DNA of 64,000 nucleotides, taken from Lingula anatina. Taxonomy: Eukaryota > Brachiopoda > Lingulata > Lingulida > Lingulidae. Location: the NCBI RefSeq assembly GCF_001039355.2, contig NW_019775635.1, forward strand, positions 737,973 to 801,972. Direction: 5' to 3'. A model generated the notes under the pieces. The model saw only the letters and a list, made by a program, of their open reading frames with translations, was not told where the DNA came from and ran no database searches. Position numbers and translations under genes: made by a program. Below, piece after piece: positions 13,401-24,995 of the stretch (position 1 is its first letter; every line of letters begins with the position of its first letter).

Positions 13401-16400
13401 CACCCAAAAATCGCAGAGGACGTACGATCCTGAAATTCGTGCGTCGGTTGTGGCCGAGGCTTTAGGTATAACTCGAGTAGTGGAGTATCCTTCTCAGATG
13501 TCAATTTTGGACATGAATTTTATACGTGTAACTTACTTGTGAAAAAGGAGATAAATCATAATATTAAATACAACAACATGCTGGGATTTGTTCCACATTT
13601 GGACTCGTGAAATGTTTGGTGCCTCTAGCCCATTTGAACGTTTGCTGCCGTTCTCAAGCAACGAACGTGAACTGCTCATTTCCTCATTCATCGATTTATC
13701 TTAATTGTCTCTCTGGTGACTTCTGGCCATATTCCTGGCCATATGCCTGGCTGTCGCCATTGGTGCTTGCAACAAATAACGTGCTAGCAAAGCAAGTCAC
13801 AGTGACGGTTGATTTCGAAAACCTATTCTAAAAAATGTCTCTCAAAAAACTCCACAATGGTATTGAATGACATGTAAGTCATAAAAAAGAATCGTCATAT
13901 CTTCTAGCTAAAACTCGAGTTAAGTGGAACTTCTAAATCTTTTTGGAAGAAACATCGCCTTGGAATAATTCTGCTTCTCTGTTGACATGTTATTATACAA
14001 CAAGGGTGGTAGAATGCATAAATTTTCCCAGTTTTAATGTCGACATTAACATTTCTATAGTATACTTTTAAATCGATATGTCGGGCACCAATAAAACCTC
14101 AGATGTCTCCATTTTTACATTTCAGCTTGCCCTCAGAAGCTAACGTCTGGATAATGACAGAGATGGAAAATTCGGAATGGCCGCTCCTTCTCTTGGAGGC
14201 GCAAGGAGATGCCTTCTTTAAAGTACCCAACCCTGTTGACGTAAGTATATGTAGTTTCGTTTTTAAACTAGGGCATAAAGATAGCTAAATCTTGTAATTG
14301 TAAAAAGGATTTGTACAGAACGTACTTGGGACCGGCTGTTTTGTACAAGTTTAATCTTATAATAATGTACTTCGTTTTCGATTCAACTGCATAATTAAAC
14401 GTGTATTTTTATCGAAGTTGACAGAGTACAGGCGTTCAGAAGAGTATGTCATGGTGATGGCGTCATCTGCGTCAATGGACATTGTCTTGGACACATCGCT
14501 GGGTCCGGTCGTCCTAGGGGGCGCCGTTGCCGAAAGCTCAGTATACCTGTCCGTAGGAGGTGAGTACACCTTTAAATGTTAGTCCTTATCTCATTTCGTA
14601 TATTAACCACGAGTTATACCTTGATTGCCCAAGTTGCGACATTAAAATTCTATTTATCTTATTTATACAATTAAAAATGATTTTTTTTACGAAAATACAT
14701 GCATGTTACACACAGTAGAATTTCTTTAATTCTTACACCCACCCACATAGGCATATTATATCAAAATTCAACTGAATGAACGTTTCACCTAAATTTCATG
14801 AAGGATCTCAACCACGGCGTCTTTGCGGTGCAGGTGCCAACCCAGCGGGCTTGTTTTTCACCATGCACCTTCACTTCAACCCATTGAAAGATTTTTGGCC
14901 GTACAGTGAGCTCAGATCCGAATTAGAAGATGCATTTGCCGAAGTCGAAAACGTGTGTGACAAGTTGGATGAAATTGCTGAAATTTTTGGGGATAAAACC
15001 AGCACTACACCTAATGTTTATACTAGTTCCACTGCAAGGTCGACAACTACAAGACCGACCACGACGACTAGGCACACCACTACTCGACGAACCACCACCG
15101 CAAAAGCAGGAACAACCATAAAACCTACAACTTCAGAGAATAACGCTCGTGCCAAGTGGAGAAAGAGATCCAAGAGGGATAAGAGACCGAAAAACAAAAG
15201 CAAAAAGCGATTATTGAAGAATAAAGCCAAAGGCAAAAACATGGACCTAGCTGTAAATGATATAGCCCAGCAAGCACCCAATGCAACTGCATGCAGCAAG
15301 GCTCTAAAAAGGGCTTTAGCTCTACTTCAGAATGTTGTAGAAAACCCCCTTGAGGCGGTCTTTGATCTCACTGTTGATGTTGATGTTTTTATTCTCTTTG
15401 ATGACAGTCCTTTGCCAGATGCCAATACAGGTAATTCCGTTGCTCTGACGAACGACTTGAAAGTAGGTTTATCCTTAATCGTCATCAATGCACAAAACTT
15501 AATTCTGCTTCTGAACACTAGTGACATTGAAAACCGATTCCTTTGGGAAAGCACCCGATCTTTGCTGAAGAATTTTGTTTCACAATCCATCAATCTCTTG
15601 TCAACCAGCGATGCCTTTACCACTCGCTTCAATGGCACAGGTGTCTTCGAGATTGGCAACACAACAAAGGCCATCAAAACTCTTGTCATTGAATTACGAA
15701 AGACTTTTCAGAGTCTTAAAATGGAAGCCGAGTTAATACCTGATACATTTGTTCATCGGCTTGTCACCGAAGCCGATTCCCAACTGGAGAAGTTAGAAAG
15801 AGATGCATGGGAATTTGTTCAGTTCAGCAACACTGAGCTTATCCAAGCATTTAAGGGGTTTTCTGGCTTTGGAATAAAATTTGTTTCTTCGCTCACGGTA
15901 TTCGGCATAAATCTGGGAGAGCTTGATTTAGAGTTTGTGTACTCCTCTGGCTCTTTAGCTCAGTGCAGCAAATACAGTAAAGCATACGCTCTCCTTCAGG
16001 GCAAGGATGCCGTTCGAATAATGGGTTTGTTTAAAGCTGATGGAGACGTATTCAAGTTTTTCAAAAAATTCCGTGGTGCTGGACTAGAGTTAGCTATCGG
16101 CATAAATGGAGCACAAACTGATATTATTGTCCGTGCAATCCTCCTGTTAGATTTGCCAGTTTTTGATAGTACAAGAATTGACGTTTTTATTTCAAGGAAC
16201 GGTTTGGACGCCTACGTCGAAACTGTAATAGTATCTTTATTTCGAATTGAGATGAATTTATATCTTAGATTTAACGTCCCAGAAGTTCATTTTCGACTGG
16301 GCATGTCGGCATATTTTGTGCCAGGGCCTAAGGGTTTTGACGGAAGCTTATGGGATGCAGTGATTGAAATAGTAAAAGAAAAGTCAAGGGAAGCACAAGA

Positions 16401-19400
16401 GCGAATTTCTGCTGCCCAAGATGCTGTAACAAAAGTCCAGACTCAGCTACAAGCAGCACAGGAAAAGGTGAATTCCGCAAAGGCTGGAGTTCTTGCTGAA
16501 AAGACAAAATTTGACAACGCTGTTAAAGTTCTTGAAGATGCGGAACGGAAAGTTGAGGAGGCAAAGATTCCATTCCAAAGGGCTCTTGATGAGTTAGCGA
16601 GGGCTCAAAGAAATGTGGATAATTTGTGCCAGATACGAGATTGCCCTGACATTTGTTTGTGGGGCCTTACCTGTAGGATATGCAGTGGCTGGATACCTTT
16701 TCCATGCTGTCAGTGGGTCCCATGTGCGATTCGCATCCCCGACATTGGCTGTCTTATAGCAAATGCTCTATGCCGCATTCTTAGAGCTATAGCTTACGCT
16801 GCTCTGGAAATTGCTAAGATCGCCGTTCGCATCCCTATGATAGCCATGGATATAGCTAAAGGGGCGCTCCAAGTGGCTCAGATAACTGTAAAAGCAGCTA
16901 AAGTCTTTCTCGATGTTGCAGTTGGATTTTTAGACTTAACGATTTATATTTTGAAAGGGATCGAATGGCTTCTCGAATTTGTGAAAGCAGCTTTGGAGGT
17001 AGTTAAATTCATCCTACGTGGAATAACATTGGCGTTTGAGTACTTTATTCGTTATGGAATTGCAAGTATCCTGGACATTAAACGATGTGGTTTTGGCGTA
17101 GAAATCAATGCACGGGACTTTTTTCTCTTGACTGTTTCATGCGAGTTCAATGCTTTTAGAACTGGCTGGACATTGTTCACATTTAGGATTGATTTGAGGA
17201 ATATTTTTCTAAACATACTAGAGCTAGCCTTCAAGATTGTAAAAATGATATTTGAAGGTATTGGACGTTTACTTACTGGAAGAGGAAAACGGTCTGTGGA
17301 ATATTTAGTTAGAGCGAACATTCTTTGGTCATATAAGCACCTGCGAGGACGATTTGAGCGAGATACACATGGTATGTCTAATTCCTCCATCAACGGAACA
17401 GTGTTTGATGATATTTTTGATGGAGAAAATGTAACTATTGACTCCCCCGAATCCGACAGCCTTAATGCAAACGACTCAACCGAAGCAAATTACATACAAT
17501 ATCGAATTAATTTGTTCAAAAGAAAATGTGACGAGTTCTCAGTCATTGACACATTTTTGACCACAGTGGCTGAAGCATTATACAACGTGTCATCAGTGGC
17601 AAAAGATTCCATTGATAATGCCTCTACAGTGGTGGATGATTTGACTAGCATGACAAAGGTGGAAAACATAAGCCTTAACGATTCTGGGTTTAACAAAACC
17701 GATGCCTACGTCAACTATAACTTGACTGAAAATGACCTTGAAGATGTGATTGCAAATTCCAACGTGACCTCTGATCCGGTGGTAGGTGCGTACGTGGGCA
17801 TGATGGATACCGCTGTAAATGCAACGAAGGAGGAAACCCAGAAGGCAAAAAGCTTCCCAATCGGCACCGCATGGAGACAAACAATGGAGAATTACACACG
17901 GGACACACAAGACCCGAACAAGTGTTCCAGTTTTGAGGATTGCTTACTTATGTATTTCTATGATTTCTACCGTCTTTACTTAAACGTCTCCATTGCCCAG
18001 GCAGACACCATGCGGCAGCTGATACCGCAAATTGAAGACAGTTTTCTTGGCATTGTCAGAAACGATACGCTGACAACAGAGGATGCCGTTGCTCTGAGTG
18101 GTGAGCTGTTGTCTGTACTGCTTCAGAGTAGAGAAACCAAAGTTTTCTGTGCCACAGCACCCAATATTTCTGTAGAGGTCCACGACATCGCCGTTCTGGT
18201 AGGTCATAATGTGACTTTGACCTGTAACGCAACAGGCGAACCTGCACCTTACTTCGAATGGCAGAAAGACGGAGAACCGATTTATGGAAACAGCAGCTTA
18301 AACGTAAACATTGACGGAAATGTTTTAGAAATCCCAGTTGCGGAACAAATGCATGATGGCTATTACGCATGCGTTGCAGTGAATCACGTAGTTAGCGTTG
18401 CTTCGAGGGGTGTTCTCAAAGTTGAAGAACCGCCGTGCGAGGTGATGCCTCCCCTTAATGATCTGGTTGTACTTGAGGGGTACGAACCATCAGCCAACAT
18501 CACGTGCAACGTGACTGGAGATCCATTTCCAACTATCACGTGGACGTTTGAGACCAATTTGAGCAGCACAAATAATACCACAGTTCCTGTCTTTCTTAAC
18601 AGCAGTGACCCTATTCTGAAAATTCCCAAACCCAGGCTTGTTGATGCTGGTTTTTACCAATGCAGTGCAGAAAACAAACATGGTTTACATAAGATGAACC
18701 ACACCCAAATGATAGTTAGGCCTGTGCGAGTGGCGTTGCCACGGGCACAAATAACCATGGCTGTGAGACGAATAGCAGCAGCAGATACGGAGACCCCTGT
18801 CACCCTATTTCAGAACATGTCATTAGATGGGCTAGACTTCAAGGAAACCATAGAAATGACGCTGATGCAATTACTTAATGACAACGTCACCGTTTCGAAC
18901 ATAACACATCTTGAAAATGATGGAACCCAATTCACCATTTTGGCAAATGAGATCGCCAATTCCACAGATCACAACAACTCGTACGGACAACTGAACCAAC
19001 AGTATGGTGGGCTGCGGCAGTCAGTCATGAGAAGTGTTCGTGTGCTTTACAATTATGGGTACCAGGGAACGTTTATCTTCACCCATGGCGCCCATTATGT
19101 TAGTATTGACCACAACCAACTGCGAGCGTCCTTTGATTCCCCACTTTGTCCGCTCGGTTATGAACACAGCGTGGAGTTTGAATATCTATGCGGTAAGTAT
19201 GCCTGGCGCAAGGAGCAAAATCATAAAAGCGCATGTCCATGTGCTCGTTGAAATGTGGTGGTTTACGCACACTTTACTGAAACACTATATAATAAATGAA
19301 TTAAGCACACACGGGCGCTGTCTGATAGTGTTAAATGACCTGTCAACAGTACGATAATCAATAACAGAAAAAAGGTTTTATCTAATTTCATTCAAAATTG

Positions 19401-21651
19401 AATTAACCAGAAATTTATTTAAAAAATGAGGATGTTAACTTTCTTTGTGCTGCCAACTAAGACTTACTAATATATATCTGTTACTTATTGCTACACATGT
19501 AGTTTGAATTTGACCTTGCAACTGTCATGTCATAAATGTCAACTGTCATAAATGTGTTCATTTATGATACCAGCCGCTTGTATGCCGGGGACATATTCTG
19601 ATGAAAAGTCTCGCACCTGCAAGCCATGTCAGTTTGCATTTGATGACAAGAGTATGGGAGCCGTCCGCTGCACAGGTAACACATTTTGAACTCCATTTTC
19701 ATTATCATCGTTTAATTTATTGTAGAATTCAAATGAAATGCGCGTATGTCTATCATAATATCATTATATGCCTAACGTGCACAAGTTCTAGAACATTATC
19801 ATTCGTTAAGACAAACTTTCTTTTCAAATTGAAGATCTTCGTATTCTCATCTATCAGTTATCAGGCTGATTAGAGTCATCTCTTTATAAATGTCATTTTG
19901 TGATTTTAATTGCTTTTCCAGGCACGACAGAAGTTAATGAACCTCAGGTAAGACCCCCTAAATTTTCTATCATAGATATATTTTAATGCATTTAGCGAGT
20001 AGGTATAAAGTCGCATCACACTTTTTAACCAACATTTTGGCAATTTGAATTGTAACGCCTCAGAAAGACGAAGAGGGTAATGCTTATATTGGTTTTTAGT
20101 GCTTAACGCTTGACAGTGTTTCGCTTAAAGCGTTGCAGCAGTTGCAGTACAGTAGTTGTGTTCACGCTCAGCTGTCACCTTGGCTGTTAGAGTCACTAAC
20201 CGATACGTGACTGCCGAACGTGTTTCTGGCAGTTCGTCTGTTGTATCATAAGTCAGTGTGACATTGAGCAAGCGACAGAGAAACGGCTGTGCAACTGTCC
20301 CAAATTAGTGTGCGGGTAAAACTCTGTGCTCCGTGTTACTCGTAAGCTAAATCTGAAATTAAAAGAGAATGAAAATTAAATTAGATATTGGACACTCATG
20401 TATAGATGACATGATTTTGACGAGTATGTTCTATATAATTTCTCAGGGAAAGGACGTTTTATGCTTTAGTCTGGTTGGTTTTGACACTGACCAAATTTTT
20501 TTTTCACTGCCAGTGTAGGCCTACTCCATATACAATTGTGTTGTACACGCGTGAGTCGTTTTTGCGATAAATAAATTGATATATAACGCGTTTCATTTGA
20601 TCTTTATAGATGCTTTACTATCTTTATTATTTTCAACACGGCGATTATGGTGAATCTTCAGTCTTTTTTGCACATTTGTATCTGAGGATATCTTTTTGAC
20701 CATGTAATTGGCTATTAATAGTTGAAATCTGGGAGAAGTAAATTCACTTTTATGTGTTTTTCTTTTTTCAGAGACTTACCTGGATGATTCCTGTTATCGT
20801 TTCAACTGTTCTTACATTGGTGGTATTGGTAGCACTATTTGTTGGATTAAAAGTAATGAAGAAGAAACTCGTTGCGCGGTAAGGACTGGCATTAACGATC
20901 AGTAAAAGAAAATTCTTTCACTTAAACTGAGCAAATTTGAAAATTTCGGCTGAAGGATGTTCACTGGTCACTAGCACATGCACTTGTTGCAATGGTGAAA
21001 AATGGTGGTAGTTATATGGGTGGAACTGATCAATACATTGCATTTTTTGTGTAATTAATGATTTTGACTACGGAATGTTACTTATTTTATCAGTTGAATT
21101 AGAGGTACAATGAATACACAAATAAGTTTTTAGAGCTGAGTGCCGTGTATTCGTTTCATTGTAGCCTTTGCTGAAAATACGCAACAAAGAAGATGCTTTA
21201 CGTCACCAACAATGTAACATTTATAATGCTTTACGGTTAAGTTCAGTAAAAGCGAAGTCAAAGAAACCATCCAAAGCTGCTCAAAATCCAAAACGCACCA
21301 TTTTCTTATTATTTCAGACAAAGCGTCACTCCAATAACGAGCGAAGAAAATTTAAGGTCGGTCAATAGCTCCCATTTAGACATGAAACGGTTCAGAGGTT
21401 CAGAGGCGTGGTCGAACACTGGCAACGAGTGTTCACCAGTGCAAGCAAAACGTGGGATAGGTGATTCAGCAGTAGAGGTGGTCGAAATAGAGCAGACTGA
21501 AACCACCAATAGTGACAAAGCCTGGAACAGACTCTCACCCTTGATCGGGAATCCTGCTCCTCCTCTTGTCACCGATGGTGACGCCCCACACCCCTGGCCC
21601 ATTTGGTCTAAAGTTCCTGAAATCAAAAACTCCCATAACAACGGGGACTAA
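4904..21651 (+). CDS. Giant EMI-EGF-D8C-mucin-Ig type I membrane protein, copy 1 (18 exons, complete)
   Basis: Exons: 4904-4989, 6615-6725, 7688-7806, 8115-8210, 9102-9308, 10017-10181, 10408-10482, 10844-10969, 11083-11208, 11610-11735, 12028-13270, 14126-14240, 14418-14559, 14804-19192, 19574-19675, 19922-19947, 20772-20878, 21318-21651. The sum is 7,695 nt, in frame, 2,564 residues. Order: signal peptide (1-28), EMI (29-105), EGF (106-137), D8C (138-261), short Cys-rich linker (262-286), three calcium-binding EGFs (287-412), Thr-rich stretch (413-495), EGF (496-532), unrecognised region, second Thr-rich and basic stretch (978-1058), coiled coil (1438-1522), Cys-rich and amphipathic helices (1521-1660), two Ig domains (2031-2218), GCC2/GCC3-like module, membrane helix (2422-2444), 120-residue tail. 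Start chosen because the first exon is a textbook signal peptide conserved in copy 2. EMI plus D8C recalls extracellular matrix and uromodulin/OIT3-type proteins. I recognise no family covering the whole length; a cell-surface adhesion or recognition role is inference. Confidence 0.87.
7029..7072. repeat. Poly-A tract ending in an N (assembly scar)
   Basis: A 42-base A run is followed by T and a single N at 7072, in intron 2 of copy 1. Immediately after the N the sequence matches 24665 onward in copy 2, while the roughly 390 bases of copy 2 before that point (about 24275-24664) have no counterpart here. The N probably marks a collapsed or unresolved gap. Confidence 0.8.
7387..7430. repeat. 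(TAA)n trinucleotide run, intron 2 copy 1
   Basis: A pure TAA/AAT run. A matching run of similar length lies at the equivalent position in copy 2 (24954-24994), so it pre-dates the duplication. Confidence 0.95.
9102..10181 (+). other. D8C domain (exons 5-6, copy 1)
   Basis: Exons 9102-9308 and 10017-10181 encode the eight-cysteine D8C module known from uromodulin, GP2 and OIT3. Visible hallmarks are the DPC start, an FERST stretch, [11 protein letters not shown] (family: CD..l.gWYRF), [11 protein letters not shown] (family: CGT..P.WL.G), SCCES, and a closing CPQAYCF. The module is split between two exons with phase 1 boundaries. In known proteins D8C lies next to EGF modules, as here. It is followed by a 25-residue Cys-rich linker exon (10408-10482). 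Confidence 0.88.
10844..11735 (+). other. Three calcium-binding EGF modules (exons 8-10, copy 1)
   Basis: Exons 10844-10969, 11083-11208 and 11610-11735 are each exactly 126 nt, phase 1-1. Each begins with D-I/V-D/N-E-C and carries the six-cysteine pattern with a conserved aromatic or glycine before the fifth cysteine, the calcium-binding EGF signature. The identical length and phase suggest exon-level duplication of one module. The 113-base intron between the first two is almost base-for-base identical to its counterpart in copy 2. Confidence 0.92.
12028..13270 (+). other. Mucin-like Thr/Ser stretch, EGF and unrecognised domain (exon 11, copy 1)
   Basis: The exon opens with about 80 residues dominated by imperfect ETTTSATPQ-type repeats, a likely O-glycosylated spacer. 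An EGF follows (first cysteine at 12282-12284; [13 protein letters not shown]). About 300 residues come next with few cysteines, starting [19 protein letters not shown] cannot assign them to a family. The true exon end is the AG|GTACAT donor at 13270, not the in-frame stop at 13433: exons 14126-14240 and 14418-14559 then continue the reading frame. Copy 2 has 18 fewer codons in the Thr-rich repeat. Confidence 0.75.
14804..19192 (+). other. 4.4-kb giant exon (exon 14, copy 1)
   Basis: One 4,389-nt exon encodes residues 913-2375. In order: a short Cys-containing start; a Thr-rich block (978-1022); a Lys/Arg block with RKRSKR and RPKNKSKKR, possible furin-type sites; a helical region; a heptad-like Ala/Lys/Glu coiled coil (DNA 16378-16630); a 50-residue cluster with about 12 cysteines (16627-16775); about 90 residues of Ala/Ile-rich amphipathic helices; an R-G-K-R|S furin-like site (17281-17295); an Asn-glycosylation-rich stretch; two Ig domains with Cys-Trp-Cys cores (18157-18425 and 18430-18717); and a region leading to the GCC2/GCC3-like module. 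The start at 14804 is set by a CATGAAG acceptor conserved in both copies. The region before the Ig domains has no family I recognise. Confidence 0.8.
19574..21651 (+). other. GCC2/GCC3-like module, microexon, membrane helix and tail (exons 15-18, copy 1)
   Basis: Exon 15 (102 nt) completes a GCC2/GCC3 (ephrin-receptor-like) Cys module: CMPGTYSDE, then CKPCQ, then VRC. Exon 16 is a 26-nt microexon. Exon 17 encodes a membrane helix ([20 protein letters not shown]) followed by basic KVMKKK, so the protein is type I. Exon 18 is a Ser/Glu/Pro-rich cytoplasmic tail of about 110 residues with no domain I recognise. The tails differ more between copies at their C-termini than over the membrane helix. 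Confidence 0.82.
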
Positions 21652-22192
21652 TATGTGATTTCAGTAGAAATGACTAATCATTGTATCATATCGTAAAGGA
21701 TGTATTTGTGCATTAAAATGAAGGGATACTTAAAATGTGCATATCATATGCTTTATATCAAACATTGTAGAATTTGACTCTCAGTTCATTGAGCTTTGCA
21801 ATATAGTCTCAAAAGAGTTATAATTTTTTATGTAGTCGCATTTTACATATAGAATTCCAATAGATATCTGCTGCAAATGGTTCTCATGAAACAACCCAAC
21901 CGTCTATCAATTCCATGGGTTAAAACTCCCACCCATGTGAACCTTGGTAAAAAATGTGTTGGCGTTGGTATTAGAGTATTTCAATGGTTTAGCTTGGTAG
22001 GTCAATGTTCTAATACGCACATCCCCAATTTACACAATGATCGGTTGCCTAAATATTATGTAATAGAAAAATTGATACCATGGGTACCTTGAAGCGATGT
22101 ATACATGTATAATTGCTGTAGGTGACAATTTTTTTGCTAAGGGGGTATATATATATAATCCAAAAGGGGCAAAAGGGGCTGTTTAAATAAAT
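21652..22192. other. Spacer between the two giant-gene copies
   Basis: 3' UTR-like DNA homologous to 39011-39210 up to about 21850, then unique AT-rich sequence with a short (TA)n near 22147-22158. No exon is visible. A possible ATTAAA variant poly-A signal lies at 21712-21717. Confidence 0.5.
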
Positions 22193-22636
22193 AAATGTTT
22201 GTTAGTTTCTAAGTCAAATATTAGTGGCTTTCAATAGACAGATCATATTTCCAATGAGAGTTTCTTTGTTTACTTTCGTCTATGGTAACCCGTAAGCTTT
22301 TAGAAATAACTGAACCCGTCTTTTTAAAATGTTTTCTGTCACAACACACTATCTTTGTTCAGGTGAACCTGCATCCATTGCATAGACCCATTGAAGTATA
22401 CAGCGCTCAGTCTTATCGCTAAAAGAAACTTTTGTTTTTTTTACATATTTACATTTGTAAAAACTTAATTTTGATTCCCGAAGCTGTAAATACTTAGTAG
22501 ATGTGGTGCTATGATCACTGCACGCAAAACAATATGTGCAAGACTCAACCAGTGTGGCTAGGATCATTTATTGAAACAATCGTATAACTGTGCGATAAAG
22601 CGAAACTTGTCACTTAAACTGATTTATGGTACTAAA
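22193..22636 (+). promoter_or_regulatory. Conserved upstream block of giant-gene copy 2
   Basis: Counterpart of 4397-4903. Similarity runs up to the ATG at 22637, interrupted by small deletions, so copy 2 retained its own promoter-proximal DNA and could be transcribed independently. No core promoter element can be named with confidence. Confidence 0.55.
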
Positions 22637-24950
22637 ATGTCACGGAGAATCATTCTCGCTGCCATAGGGATTTGTGCTATGTTCCTCCTGTCTTATTTTG
22701 GAGTGTCCAGTGGATTAACAGGGTAAGTGTAAAGACATGCAGCTTAGATACCATGTCGCTTGTGCCCCGTCGTGCCCTGACGTGATCGACCCTGGCGTGC
22801 CCTGTCGTCGGGGCGCAGGGCCCGGTTTGCACCAACAAGGAGTACATGTAACTCAGGCGTACCAGTTGTGCCCGAGTAACTCCAGCACAAAACGATAAGA
22901 AAAGCCTAATCTTGTCGTGAATCTTTATTTAAAACTTAAAGCCCCCTTTATACTGGACGAAGTTCTTTCTGCGTCCCGTGGTAAATATAAATACGGCCCC
23001 GTTTGAGAGTAAAAAAAAAAAATAAAATACGTGCCAACAGGTGGTCGATCACTGAGCATTCATTCTGCAACCAAATCGATGCTTTTGCCCCATTTCTACG
23101 ACCACAGCGATGCCAGTTTCATGGTCGCACAAAGGAAGCAGAAAGTACACCGTCCAGTGTAAAGGGGATTTTATCCAAATTTGAGCCCAGTAACTGTATA
23201 TCAAACCCTAGCTCTTACCGAAATTTCCCACCTTGCTAAACTGAGAGTTTATATTTTGGTCCTCAAATTGTGATTCAAAATCTCTTATAGGAGCATCAAA
23301 TTACATCAATTTCAGAATTTGAAAATTAAATATAAAATGTACACTTTCAGAATAGATTTTCTGCCATTTTAACTATTTTTTAAATTGGGTAGGCACGTAG
23401 AGTGTTTTCATAACCTGATAAGGGGGTTACATGTAGTAGGGCGTGTTTTCTAGTCACAGTCTTTCATTGAAATTCCTCTGAAATTACGCCAAGTGCGCGT
23501 ACTATTCTCACGAAGGTTAAATCATCTAATGGTTAACATTTACAAAAGTCGTTGATTTATGATACAATGAAATTCGCCCTTTTATTTTTATGCCGCTTGT
23601 AGAAAATTAGATTGCTGATGCAGACAGTGGGCCAACACGGCCAACCATGTAATTTTCAGATTTTTTAGACATATTTCCATTCAATCATTCACTCAAACTT
23701 TTTAATTATATTCAAGAGGAAGTTTCCCTTCATTATTTTCCATACACGACTCACATGTTCGAAACTTTTTATGTACATTGCATTAAAAGCAGGTTTTTAA
23801 AATTATTTTTAGACATGTTTGCACCAGAACGGAAGACAGAAACTTCACAAGATTGGTCAAACATTATCGATCTTGCAGAACGGTAGTACCATGTGGACTC
23901 TGGGACTGGGGCAGATGTACCAGGTATTTCGTTGCCAAATCAGGCCTAATTATACACAAAATCAAAATGGCAGCTAAGTCATGTGTTCTTTTTCATGGCA
24001 ACCGCACACGTTACTTTCATTTGTAAGGGGTATGATTAATAAATTTTAAAAGTAAAAAATAGAACAAAAAGACTACTTACATAACAAGAAAATCATTTTA
24101 AAGTTATTTTCAATATTTCAAAGTCAAATTAATTATATTTTATAGCGCAAAACACAGATTGTGTTTGTATAAAGTGATTATTCAGTTATTTAAGTTTTGT
24201 GTAATTCTAGAGTGTTCATGAACCTTGTAACCCAACACTAACCAAAAATAAAGTATTTTTAAAAAGACAGGTTCTGATTGCCAGAATCGTCATCGAAAAC
24301 GAAACTAGGCACTCAACTCCAGACGCCGGTGATGAACATTGATAGACTTATAGAACAAAGTGTAGAATTATCCAAAAAGGCAAATATTGCGGGGAAGCGG
24401 GATCACGTGCCGTTGGCAAATTATTAAACATCGATGGAGCACTCCGTTTTGATCAAAATAATTTTTAACACGAGAAAATTAGATATGGGCCTAGATTACA
24501 GGCCCTGGTAATTACGCTTTAGATTTGCTGCACGCTTGTCAATTCTCACTTTACGTAACCTCTTCAATTTTGTAAGACTGCACAAAAGGATATTGTTCCC
24601 GTGTTTGCCTCAAACCAATCTACAACTTGAAATCGAGACCTTGACACAGTCTCGTTCACTCGTTCCAAGAAGAGCTAAAATAGCCACCGTCTTCACAACG
24701 AGCAAAACAGTATACAAATAAAACACGGTATCATAGTATCACCGATTTGCAGCAATAAGTTAAGGTTGCTCTAGCTATAGGCTTGTTGTGAAAAGGCGGT
24801 ATTTGTATCCTTACACATCGATGAAAAGGGAATTAAAGAATATGAATTTCAAAACTTATTTGAATATTTTTCACAGTTATGGCTTTATACAACTCATCAA
24901 TTCATTATTTTACTTTTAATTATGGAAAGCAATAATGGTGATGACAGTGT

Positions 24951-24995
<45 letters not shown>

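Noticed and set aside
13271-13433. In-frame continuation of exon 11 of giant-gene copy 1 to a stop at 13433, as a possible gene end
   Set aside because: The AG|GTACAT donor at 13270, and phase-matched exons 14126-14240 and 14418-14559 conserved in both copies, show the transcript continues. The read-through tails differ in length and sequence between copies. An alternative truncated isoform cannot be excluded.
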